NCBI GenBank assembly: GCA_019057975.1
Contig: JAHLWJ010000069.1
Span: forward strand, 1-17,164
Source of the DNA: Promethearchaeota archaeon
GTDB taxonomy: Archaea > Asgardarchaeota > Lokiarchaeia > Sigynarchaeales > SOKP01
Direction: 5' to 3'
Length of the DNA stretch: 17,164 nucleotides
The stretch's first letter is position 1. Each line of letters opens with the position of its first letter. The notes beneath the pieces were generated by a model. That model did no database searches and was not told the DNA's origin. It saw only the letters and a list, made by a program, of their open reading frames with translations. This document shows, piece after piece, positions 5,798-13,395 of this stretch. Made by a program: the position numbers and the translations under genes.

Positions 5798-7876
5798 TTA
5801 AGAGATATTAAATGTTGTCGTTAAGAGATCCTCCTTGCGTGAAGAGGGTCCAACATATATAATATATCCTATTTTTTCTATAACCCATTCCTTCTTATCT
5901 ACGTCATAGTATGCCAGGTCCTCTGCTCTCAGCTTTAAATTAAGAGTTTTCATTTCATCTGGAGTTAGTAAAATTTTATCAAACCCCTTAAGATCCTTGA
6001 ATGGTCGATCTACTGATGAGTTTTTATATCCAACATACATCTGTACGATTTCTTCTCCGGTCATATTGCCAGTATTGGATATATCAATGCTTACTTGAAT
6101 TTCACCATCAGAATTTATTGATTTTTTATCAATTCTTAGGTTATCATATGAAAACGTTGTATAGCTTAAGCCAAAACCAAAAGGAAAAGCAGGTTCGTAT
6201 CCTTCTTTATCCATCAATTTATATCCATGATAATATCCATATTCAATTTGAGTAGTAGTTGCATCAAAGTAGGGAAGTTGATCATCTGATTTTGGAAATA
6301 CAGCAGGCAGTTTAGCACTAGGATTAATATCACCAAACAATATTTCCCCAAGTGCCGTTCCACCTTCCATTCCAGAATACCATGACATTATAATTGCGGA
6401 AACTTTATTTTTCCATGGTTCTACAATTATCGGTCCCCCTCCTTCTAAAACTACAATACAATTCTCGTTTACAGAAGCTACTGCCAATATCAGTTTTTCA
6501 TCATTTTCATATAATCTTAAGGATTTTCGATCTCCCGTACGATCTCTAGTTCCTGATCCTTCTCCCTCATCTAAATGAGTATACCCTGCAACAATAATAG
6601 AGACATCTGAGTTATTAGCTAATTCTTTAGCAACCTCAAGATCCTCTCCTTTATTAAATATTATATTGATTGCATTTCCCATAATATTTTTTATGCCTTC
6701 AAGTGGAGTTATTACATATGGGGGATAGACTCTACTACTTCCGTGATCTCCAATATTAGGAGTGTTTGCTAACTCCCCAAAAATTGCAATCTGTTTTACT
6801 TCATTTCTATTAAGTGGTAATATTGAATTTTTATTCTTTAGAAGTACAATACTTTTTCTCGCAGCTTCTAAGGCTAATTCGGTGTGTTCTTTACAAGCAA
6901 TTTTTTCCTTACTATACAACTTAGGATCCCCTTTATGTGCAAATTTGAGTTTTTGCCTTAATATTCTCAAGACACCTTCATTGATTAATTCTTCAGTGAA
7001 TTTTCCTTCATTTAAGTATCCAATCATCTTATTTGGAGCCATACGCCATTCGAAGGGCATCTCAATATCCACACCAGCATTTAAAGCAAGTGCCCCATTT
7101 CGAATACCCCAGGCAAAATCAGTAATTACAAATCCTTTAAAATTCCAGTCTTTTTTTAATATATCTCGTAAAAGGTGCGGATTATGACCACAATATTTAC
7201 CATTCACTTTATTATAAGCATTCATGATGGAAGCTACACCCGCATCGACACATTGTTTAAAGTGTGGAAGATATACCTCTCTTAAGGTTCTTTCATCTAT
7301 AGATACATCTACCTCAAACCTTGTATTCTCTATACTGTTGCAGGCATAATGTTTAGCACATGCCATAATATGTTTTTGAACTCCCTTTAAGAGTGCTACA
7401 CCAAAAGTTCCAAGGTGATATGTGTCTTCCCCATATGTTTCTTGGGCTCTCCCCCATGCGGGGTGTCTTAATAAGTTAATACAAACACCACCAAAATAAT
7501 TGGCCCCATGGGTTTTTGCTTCAATCCCTATCACTTCACCTATTTTTTCCTCTAAATCTAAATCCCATGATGCTCCTCTTGCCATGGACACAGGAAAACA
7601 AGTTGAATTTCCTATAACAACTCCTCTTGGTCCATCAGAAAAAAGGATTCCAGGGATTCCAAGTTGTTTATCTTCTCCAGCAGGGATAGGTTCAGCATTA
7701 TATCTCTTCTGCATTTTTGGCCCACCTTCAGCTAAAGTCCAATCACCTGACATCTGATATAGTTTTTCCTCCAGAGTCATTATAGAAAGAATTTTTTTTG
7801 CCTTTTCCTCTATCTGATCATCACTTAGGCCTTTTAACTCATCCCAATTTATCCCTCTTTTTGAGTCTTCTGACAT
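5798..7876 (-). CDS. Glycoside hydrolase family 3 beta-glycosidase
   Basis: This is a complete 692-residue GH3 enzyme of the three-domain type without a PA14 insert. It has an N-terminal TIM barrel with M-T-L-E-E-K-L-x-Q-M (33-42), R-H-P-x-W-G-R-x-x-E-T-Y-G-E-D (137-151) and A-K-H-Y (174-177). The nucleophile D253 lies in GFVITDFAWG. The alpha/beta sandwich carries E439 in DEGEGSGTRDR as the likely acid/base, then comes the GH3 hallmark P-F-G-F-G-L-S-Y-T-T-F (565-575), and last a fibronectin-III-like domain. It should remove non-reducing beta-linked glucose, xylose or similar residues with retention. No signal peptide is present, so it works in the cytosol on imported oligosaccharides or glycosides. 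The start ATG follows AAGGTCACTAAA, a weak ribosome-binding site. Confidence 0.95.
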   Translation of the reverse strand: MSEDSKRGINWDELKGLSDDQIEEKAKKILSIMTLEEKLYQMSGDWTLAEGGPKMQKRYNAEPIPAGEDKQLGIPGILFSDGPRGVVIGNSTCFPVSMARGASWDLDLEEKIGEVIGIEAKTHGANYFGGVCINLLRHPAWGRAQETYGEDTYHLGTFGVALLKGVQKHIMACAKHYACNSIENTRFEVDVSIDERTLREVYLPHFKQCVDAGVASIMNAYNKVNGKYCGHNPHLLRDILKKDWNFKGFVITDFAWGIRNGALALNAGVDIEMPFEWRMAPNKMIGYLNEGKFTEELINEGVLRILRQKLKFAHKGDPKLYSKEKIACKEHTELALEAARKSIVLLKNKNSILPLNRNEVKQIAIFGELANTPNIGDHGSSRVYPPYVITPLEGIKNIMGNAINIIFNKGEDLEVAKELANNSDVSIIVAGYTHLDEGEGSGTRDRTGDRKSLRLYENDEKLILAVASVNENCIVVLEGGGPIIVEPWKNKVSAIIMSWYSGMEGGTALGEILFGDINPSAKLPAVFPKSDDQLPYFDATTTQIEYGYYHGYKLMDKEGYEPAFPFGFGLSYTTFSYDNLRIDKKSINSDGEIQVSIDISNTGNMTGEEIVQMYVGYKNSSVDRPFKDLKGFDKILLTPDEMKTLNLKLRAEDLAYYDVDKKEWVIEKIGYIIYVGPSSRKEDLLTTTFNIS

Positions 7877-7911
7877 TTTAGTGACCTTTTTAAAAAATTT
7901 CTTTATTTTTT

Positions 7912-7939
7912 TAGTCTTGATATTAAGAATAAAAGACTA
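7912..7939. promoter_or_regulatory. Operator-like inverted repeat TAGTCTT / AAGACTA
   Basis: Two perfect 7-base half-sites (7912-7918 and 7933-7939) lie in the 130-base gap between the PfkB and GH3 genes, 36 to 63 bases upstream of the GH3 start. Their centres are 21 bases apart, two helical turns, as expected for a dimeric regulator binding one face of the DNA. No regulator gene is present in the window to match it. Confidence 0.4.
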
Positions 7940-8006
7940 TACTCAAATTAAAATTTTAGAATAAATTGATTCATAGACAAAAAGAATAGTGCTAATTCAG
8001 TAAGGA

Positions 8007-8939
8007 TTATAAAACTTGTTGATTCATAAAGTCCTCTACTTCTTGTCGATGAGGAACATTCATAGCTCCCTTTCTTGTGATTTTTAAAGCTGAAACTGCG
8101 TTTGCGAAATAAGGAATTTTCTCTAGAGGCATATTGGTTAATAATCCTGTAATTAATCCCGCAGCAAACGCATCACCAGCTCCAGTCGTGTCTACAACAT
8201 CAATTTTATATGAGGGTGCGGAGAATATTCCATCCTTGGTTAGAATGGTTGCTCCTTCTACCCCACGTGTTACTCCTATAATTGATGGTCCTAACTCCAG
8301 GATAGTTTCGAATGCTCTTTCACCTTTTTCTCCAGTGATGAATTCTGCTTCTGATATTGATGGTAAGAAAATATCTGTATCTTTGAGGACTTTAAAAATA
8401 TGCTCTCGTGGATCTTTATTATGCCATAGATCATCCCGAAGATTGGGATCACATGCTACTTGTAAACCACGCTTTTTAGCATAATCAATTGCTTTAAAAA
8501 TCGCACTTCGAGCGGGTTCATCAGCCATAGATACTGTTCCACACATTAATAGTTTCGCTGATTTGATGTATTCCTCACTAATTTCTTCAGGTGCTAGCAT
8601 AATATCTGCACATGGTGAGCGATAGAATGAAAAGCTAGGGCTTCTATTCTCGTCTAAACCAACGAAGGCAAGAGCTGTTTTATATTCGCTTGTTATTTTT
8701 ACTTGGCTTACTTCCACGTCCTCATTTTCAAGTGTTTTAATTAAGAAATGTCCGAAGAAGTCATCTCCTACCTTGGTTATCAACCCTGACGACAAACCTA
8801 AATGCCGAATACCAACTGCAAAATTAGCGGGAGCACCTCCAGCAAATCGCTTAAAATTAGTTTGGTCTTCAAGTGGTTTAGCTGGCATGTCAGCTATCAT
8901 ATCAATTAAAATTTCTCCAATTGCAATGACATCAACCAT
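8007..8939 (-). CDS. PfkB-family sugar kinase (fructokinase-like)
   Basis: The product has 310 residues and both PfkB signatures. The first is R-F-A-G-G-A-P-A-N-F-A (31-41), the sugar-lid region in the G-G-A-P-A-N form seen in fructokinases and 2-keto-3-deoxygluconate kinases. The second is V-D-T-T-G-A-G-D-A-F-A-A-G (249-261) with catalytic base D256. DPNLR (164-168) and S-E-A-E (196-199) are also typical. It phosphorylates the hydroxymethyl group of a sugar with ATP in the cytosol; the substrate is probably a ketohexose, but ribose-type or keto-deoxy sugars cannot be excluded. It starts at ATG 8939 after a weak GGGGA. It follows the APH-fold kinase gene by 27 bases, so the two are very likely co-transcribed. 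The product of the epimerase upstream is a natural candidate substrate. Confidence 0.92.
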   Translation of the reverse strand: MVDVIAIGEILIDMIADMPAKPLEDQTNFKRFAGGAPANFAVGIRHLGLSSGLITKVGDDFFGHFLIKTLENEDVEVSQVKITSEYKTALAFVGLDENRSPSFSFYRSPCADIMLAPEEISEEYIKSAKLLMCGTVSMADEPARSAIFKAIDYAKKRGLQVACDPNLRDDLWHNKDPREHIFKVLKDTDIFLPSISEAEFITGEKGERAFETILELGPSIIGVTRGVEGATILTKDGIFSAPSYKIDVVDTTGAGDAFAAGLITGLLTNMPLEKIPYFANAVSALKITRKGAMNVPHRQEVEDFMNQQVL

Positions 8940-8966
8940 GTAAATCCCCGATTGTTTTCAAATTAT

Positions 8967-10061
8967 TTATGAGGGACATATACTTGTTGCTTCATTATCC
9001 ACAATCGCTTGAAATTGACGTTTTGTATTTACTTCGAACAGCTTTACGGCTCTTGGATCACTTCTATCCAGCTGAGAATACGCAATCGCAGGGATATATG
9101 CATAACACATTAAAGCTTTAAGATAATTTTCCCAGGCATAATCAAAATCAAAACCTGTAATCTCTTTTTCTTCTAACCGCTTAATGTAATGTTTAACCAT
9201 ACCCTTCTCAATTTTTCTCCTTAAATCGATTTCAACACTTTCAGCTAAGAGGTATCCAATATCCAAAAGACCCCCATTTACAACTGCCGATCCCCAGTCA
9301 ATAATAATAATTGGATTTTCTTTGTTATCCCAATCGAAGAATAGATTATCAACCCGAAAATCAAAATGAGAAATGGTCAAATCGTCATCTGGTATATCCA
9401 TTACCAACCAAGGGAATTGTTCATGAATTTTCTGTCCGGCTAGCTGACCGCCTTCAGGAAGTATTTTCTGAAATTCCTCTGATTTTATTGAAAGATCCCA
9501 ACTAGTACGATAAGTATCAACTAGTGATCTTGATACCTCATCCCTAGGTTTAGGCATCCAATCAAACGAAAAAAGATCTGGAGAATCCCACCATCTTGAA
9601 TGAAATTCAGCTATAACATCTATTACTTGTTTAGTTTGTTCTTCATTTAGACCTTTTATTTGGTCTATTTGATCAAAACATGAACAATCCTCTAGAATGA
9701 GAATATATCTTTTTGTTTCTTTATCAAAATCATAATGAATAACTCCTGGAACTCGTATTGGGCTTTTTGGTGCTACTTCTGTATAAAACCTAATCTCTCT
9801 CTCATAAAGATTATATTGTTCAGCAATAGCTAAGGCAGTTCTAAAAGTCGTCGGCATTTTTGCAATCATTGTTTCTGGGGCTTCGGGAGATTCTTTATCA
9901 TAAGTTATTGTTAACCGTGCCATATCACTTACAAATCCTTCCCCTGCGCCCCACGGTTCTCTCGAAATTGATTCGATATTTATATCTTTGAGATATCCTG
10001 AGCTATGAAGAGCTTCATTTAACCATTCTGAAGTTATTCTCTTTGATCGTTTAGGTATCAT
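8967..10061 (-). CDS. APH-fold phosphotransferase (EcKL/CHK-like) of unknown substrate
   Basis: This is a 364-residue small-molecule kinase of the aminoglycoside/choline/ecdysteroid kinase superfamily. Visible elements are the ATP-lysine in M-I-A-K-M-P (K68), a helix-C glutamate in Y-E-R-E-I-R-F-Y (83-93 region), the hinge I-L-E-D-C-S (about 122-127), the catalytic loop S-H-F-D-F-R-V-D-N (H232, D234, N239) and the metal aspartate in I-I-D-W-G (D255). The helix-C pattern and length recall ecdysteroid-kinase-like proteins more than antibiotic-resistance APH enzymes. ATG 10061 follows a good GAGGTAA motif. Its place between a sugar epimerase and a sugar kinase suggests a carbohydrate or cyclitol substrate; this is context-based inference. 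An antibiotic role is unlikely. Confidence 0.88.
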   Translation of the reverse strand: MIPKRSKRITSEWLNEALHSSGYLKDINIESISREPWGAGEGFVSDMARLTITYDKESPEAPETMIAKMPTTFRTALAIAEQYNLYEREIRFYTEVAPKSPIRVPGVIHYDFDKETKRYILILEDCSCFDQIDQIKGLNEEQTKQVIDVIAEFHSRWWDSPDLFSFDWMPKPRDEVSRSLVDTYRTSWDLSIKSEEFQKILPEGGQLAGQKIHEQFPWLVMDIPDDDLTISHFDFRVDNLFFDWDNKENPIIIIDWGSAVVNGGLLDIGYLLAESVEIDLRRKIEKGMVKHYIKRLEEKEITGFDFDYAWENYLKALMCYAYIPAIAYSQLDRSDPRAVKLFEVNTKRQFQAIVDNEATSICPS

Positions 10062-10166
10062 TTTTTGAAGTTACCTCATCTTTTATTATTAATACTAGAT
10101 TTCAACTTGATGCTTAAAATATTTTCTTTAAAATTAAAAAATTTGATTCTAAATTAGAAAAAGATT

Positions 10167-11015
10167 TTAGAGTAATCCATATTTTTCTTGCATACTACGG
10201 ATGAAAGCAGTACCTTCTTTTATGAGCACATCCCCGCTGGGAGCAAGCTGACGCCACACCCATGTATTCATGTTATCTGTTATACTTACAAAACTCTCTA
10301 ATGCCGCATATCCCTGATAGTTAATTTCTGAAAGTGCTTTAAAAATTCCGTCCCAATCAACCAATCCTGTCCCAGGGATGCCACGATCATTTTCACATAA
10401 ATGGTAATGGATGAGTTTATCACCGGCAAGCTTGGTGGCTTCATAAAAACCTTTTTCTTCTATGTTCATATGATAAGTATCAAGATGGATCCTCATATTA
10501 TCTTCTCCAATCATGTCTATTAATTTTAGGGCTTGTTCGCACGTGTTAATAAGATACGTCTCATATCGATTTACAGGTTCAAGAGCGATTGTGACACCTA
10601 AAGGTTTAGCATATTTTGCAACCTCCTTTAAACATTCAGCAGAAATTTTCCAAGTTTGTTCTGTTGGCCTATCTCTTGTAGCTTTAGTGTGTTGAGAATA
10701 TATCACACCTGAAAAGCTTGTGCCACCGACATCATATGTTGCTTTAACACAGGTTTTTAAGTAATCAACGCCTTTAGCTCGAATTTCAGCATCTCCACTA
10801 GTTATGTCTGTGTCATCAAATAAAACTGTTGATGTAACTATATCGAGTCCAACTTTTTTTATTCTTTTTGAAACAGCATCCACATCAAAATCTTCTAATA
10901 CCATCAAGGGTATTTCTATAAAATCTAACCCTAAATTTTTTACTCTATCAATCAGATCAAGAGTTTCATTACTCCATTGAGAGCAAAATGCATAGGCATG
11001 GATTCCCAACTTCAT
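10167..11015 (-). CDS. D-tagatose/D-allulose 3-epimerase-family sugar epimerase
   Basis: The product is a 282-residue TIM barrel of the sugar phosphate isomerase/epimerase (AP endonuclease 2-like) superfamily. The metal and catalytic residues are E146 (ALEPVNRYET), D179 and H182 (HLDTYHMNIEE), H205 (HYHLCEND), R211 (RGIPGTG) and E240 (AALESF). The spacings E-33-D-26-H-35-E equal, from memory, those of Pseudomonas cichorii D-tagatose 3-epimerase (E152, D185, H211, E246). The two glutamates there move the proton at C3 of a free ketose and the metal is usually manganese. It should therefore interconvert ketohexoses such as fructose/allulose or tagatose/sorbose in the cytosol; L-ribulose-type sugars are also possible. 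It starts at ATG after GGGAGA and lies 73 bases after the iron dehydrogenase gene. Confidence 0.9.
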   Translation of the reverse strand: MKLGIHAYAFCSQWSNETLDLIDRVKNLGLDFIEIPLMVLEDFDVDAVSKRIKKVGLDIVTSTVLFDDTDITSGDAEIRAKGVDYLKTCVKATYDVGGTSFSGVIYSQHTKATRDRPTEQTWKISAECLKEVAKYAKPLGVTIALEPVNRYETYLINTCEQALKLIDMIGEDNMRIHLDTYHMNIEEKGFYEATKLAGDKLIHYHLCENDRGIPGTGLVDWDGIFKALSEINYQGYAALESFVSITDNMNTWVWRQLAPSGDVLIKEGTAFIRSMQEKYGLL

Positions 11016-11088
11016 TTTTCTCCCATTCGAAAATTTTTTTAGAAAGTTTAAATAAAAATAATAATAAAAAGCTCTTTTCTAATGCATT

Positions 11089-12258
11089 CTATCTGACACA
11101 GCTCTTTTTTAGAAGATTCATAACATCATCGGCGTTCGGTACTATAGCATGATTTGTGTAATCAGAGAGCTGAAAAGTATCTTTAGCTATATCTTTTAAT
11201 ATACTTTCAGACACATTTTTATCTCTAAAGCTCATCCGCATTCCGATTTCTTTAAGGAACTTATCCATTTCATCACTGCTTTTTTCTGCTACAATTTCGT
11301 CAGATTCATCATTTAAGGCGGGATTGAATAATCTAGCAACTGTTGCATATTCCTTAATTAGATATTTCCAAGTCCATCGATTGATTGCGGGATACATAAT
11401 CGCTAGTGCTTCCCCATGGGCGATATGGGGTGCATTTCCACCAATAGCCATCCCCATCCCGTGTGGTAATGTTACACCCGCATTAGTAATGGCAAGTCCC
11501 CCGAGGGTGTTTGCCCAATGAAGTGCTTCTCTCGCTTCTCTATTTTGTCCATCTTTCATCGCAATTGGTAAGTTTTTGATAACGAGTCTCATTCCTTCAA
11601 GAGCGTGCATGTCTATATAATCAGAAGCATTTGCATTATGAGTATAGGCTTCAAATGAGTGACAAAACGCATCCCACCCTGTAGACGCTGTAACATGGGG
11701 TGGTAACGTTAATGTTAACTCAGGATCAACAATTCCTACAGTTGGGCATAACAACTTATCATAAAGTGCATATTTAGAATGTATATCTGTCTTTGTTACC
11801 ACTGCAGCTGGTGTAACTTCTGATCCGGTCCCTGCGGTGGTGGATACAGCAATGATTGGAAGTAATTTATCTTCAATCGGTTTTCCTTCAGTTACACGGT
11901 ATTCCCATGCGTCTCCTTCATGAGTAACCCCAACTGAAATACATTTAGCAGTATCCATACTTGAACCCCCTCCAACTCCTAAGATTACATCTACATTATT
12001 CTTCTCACCAATTGTGACTCCGGCATTAACGTTATCCGTTGTTGGATTGGGTTGTACTCCATCAAAATGAAATACCTCGACTCCCGCATCAGTACATAAC
12101 CTCTTTATTCTTTTAAATACGGGTTCAAGAGCAGGAAAAGGTTTAACCGTTACCATAAGGCACCGTTTACCATATTCTGCTACAATTTCACCTACTTCAG
12201 AAACACTCCCCCAACCAAATCGAAGATCAGTTGGATTATAATAATTTATATTCCTCAA
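11089..12258 (-). CDS. Iron-containing alcohol dehydrogenase
   Basis: The product has 389 residues, normal for group III (iron) dehydrogenases related to NAD(P)H-dependent butanol dehydrogenase. The Rossmann part has G-V-G-G-G-S-S-M-D-T-A-K (94-105) and S-T-T-A-G-T-G-S-E-V-T-P (139-150). The metal site is D196 and H200 (GWDAFCHSFEAY), H266 (LPHGMGM) and H281 (IAHGEAL). The spacing between the last two ligands is one residue longer than the common 14, and the usual third histidine of HxxxH is methionine (M270). It reduces or oxidises an alcohol/aldehyde pair; in this cluster a sugar aldehyde or polyol is plausible. The start is TTG 12258, fixed by AGGTGG six bases before it. The gap to the upstream zinc dehydrogenase gene is only 10 bases, so both are co-transcribed. 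Confidence 0.92.
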   Translation of the reverse strand: MRNINYYNPTDLRFGWGSVSEVGEIVAEYGKRCLMVTVKPFPALEPVFKRIKRLCTDAGVEVFHFDGVQPNPTTDNVNAGVTIGEKNNVDVILGVGGGSSMDTAKCISVGVTHEGDAWEYRVTEGKPIEDKLLPIIAVSTTAGTGSEVTPAAVVTKTDIHSKYALYDKLLCPTVGIVDPELTLTLPPHVTASTGWDAFCHSFEAYTHNANASDYIDMHALEGMRLVIKNLPIAMKDGQNREAREALHWANTLGGLAITNAGVTLPHGMGMAIGGNAPHIAHGEALAIMYPAINRWTWKYLIKEYATVARLFNPALNDESDEIVAEKSSDEMDKFLKEIGMRMSFRDKNVSESILKDIAKDTFQLSDYTNHAIVPNADDVMNLLKKSCVR

Positions 12259-12264
12259 TTATTT

Positions 12265-12270
12265 CCACCT
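12265..12270 (-). promoter_or_regulatory. Shine-Dalgarno AGGTGG inside the upstream stop codon
   Basis: The motif overlaps the TAG stop of the zinc dehydrogenase gene (12269-12271) and sits six bases before TTG 12258. It decides this unusual start and suggests translational coupling of the two dehydrogenases. Confidence 0.6.
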
Positions 12271-13297
12271 ATTTTTGGTTTACATCAATAAAAACTTTCA
12301 TTACTTTATCTTTTTTATCATCAATAAATTTATAAGCTTTACTATAATCCTCGAATGGAAAGTGTATAGTCATCAATGGTTCAAGGGTTATCATTTTCGC
12401 GTCTACAAGCTCAATAGCTTTTTTATAATCATCAGTTTGATACATTAAAGTACCAATCAACCTGAGCTCACGATCTTGCACAAATCCAAGATTAACAGCA
12501 GGTTTATCACCAAAAACACCAACAACTATTATATCAGATCCTTTTCTTGCGTTTTCAATGGCAGTATCTATTGTTTCATTAGCACCAACACATTCTATTA
12601 TTAAGTCTGCTTTATCTGATCCAAATGCTTTGACAATTTCCTCAGACAGATCTTGTTTTATTGGATTAATATTAAAGTCAATCCCTACTTCTTTTGCTAT
12701 TCCTAATCGAAAATCACTCAAATCTGTAATCATTACTGCTTTAGCTCCAAGAGCTTTAGCAGTCTGTCCTATTAAGTTTCCAATAGTGCCAGCTCCTAGT
12801 ACCAAAACATTAAAACCTTTAATATCTCCACCTCTTGACACCGCATGAACAGCTACGGCACAGGGCTCAATCATAGCGCCTTGATCATATGTCATATCAT
12901 CAGGAAGCTTTATTACTTTTTCTGAATCGACAGCAAAAAACTCGGAACCTGCTCCAGTTGTTTGAAATCCCATTACCTTCAGGTCATCACAAATATGATA
13001 TTTTCCATGAGTGCATGGATAACATTTATTGCACACAACTTGAGGTTGAATTGTTACCTTATCACCTAGTTTAAGATTCTTTACATTTGGTCCAATTTTT
13101 TCAATTTTACCAGAAACCTCATGTCCTTGAGTAACAGGATAATCAGTATATGGATGTTTTCCATGATAAACGTGAATATCGCTTCCACATACACCAATTC
13201 TCATTATTTTTACAAGGACATCATTTTGCTTTAACTCAGGAATCGGAATATCATGAAACTCTATTTTACCTGGAGCTGTCATTACTTCCTGCTTCAT
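12269..13297 (-). CDS. Zinc-dependent polyol/sugar dehydrogenase (sorbitol/threonine dehydrogenase type)
   Basis: The 342-residue medium-chain dehydrogenase has a complete catalytic zinc site (C37 in GVCGSDIH, H59-E60 in QGHE, E144 in MIEPCAVAVHA). Structural-zinc cysteines C89, C92, C95 and C103 are also present. The nucleotide fold shows G-A-G-T-I-G (168-173), and D192 at the end of beta-2 indicates NAD rather than NADP. The E-P-C-A-V-A-V-H-A pattern is typical of sorbitol, xylitol and threonine dehydrogenases. It should oxidise a secondary hydroxyl of a polyol to a ketose, giving a substrate for the epimerase two genes on. It is the first gene of the minus-strand run. ATG 13297 has only a weak GAG; an ATG five codons later, preceded by GGAAG, is an alternative. 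Confidence 0.93.
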   Translation of the reverse strand: MKQEVMTAPGKIEFHDIPIPELKQNDVLVKIMRIGVCGSDIHVYHGKHPYTDYPVTQGHEVSGKIEKIGPNVKNLKLGDKVTIQPQVVCNKCYPCTHGKYHICDDLKVMGFQTTGAGSEFFAVDSEKVIKLPDDMTYDQGAMIEPCAVAVHAVSRGGDIKGFNVLVLGAGTIGNLIGQTAKALGAKAVMITDLSDFRLGIAKEVGIDFNINPIKQDLSEEIVKAFGSDKADLIIECVGANETIDTAIENARKGSDIIVVGVFGDKPAVNLGFVQDRELRLIGTLMYQTDDYKKAIELVDAKMITLEPLMTIHFPFEDYSKAYKFIDDKKDKVMKVFIDVNQK

Positions 13298-13395
13298 AAT
13301 TATTACTCTTTTTTTTTTTTTGTAATTCTATACAAAGACAGAATATTCTTAATAGTTTTAATATTCCCATTCAAAAAAAGAAAAGGAAAGAACTC
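13298..13395. promoter_or_regulatory. Divergent promoter region with T13 tract and inverted repeat
   Basis: This 98-base spacer must contain the promoters of both the dehydrogenase-led operon and the LamG gene. It has an uninterrupted run of 13 T (13309-13321), the palindrome GAATATTC (13341-13348), and an inverted repeat GAATATT (13341-13347) / AATATTC (13360-13366) with 12 bases between. TTAATAGTTTTAATA could supply a TATA element in either direction. GGAAAG (13385-13390) lies five bases before ATG 13396 and can act as its ribosome-binding site. A shared repressor or activator site is plausible. Confidence 0.45.

Noticed and set aside
6762..7187. A 141-codon plus-strand ORF opposite the GH3 gene
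   Set aside because: It is a shadow of the GH3 frame, which has all family motifs without interruption; the antisense peptide has no recognisable pattern.
8967..10061. Aminoglycoside resistance gene
   Set aside because: The fold is shared, but the helix-C pattern, the length and the sugar-gene neighbours fit a metabolic kinase better.
13309..13321. T13 tract as a terminator
   Set aside because: It lies between divergent start codons, so neither neighbouring transcript should end there; it is better seen as part of the promoter spacer.
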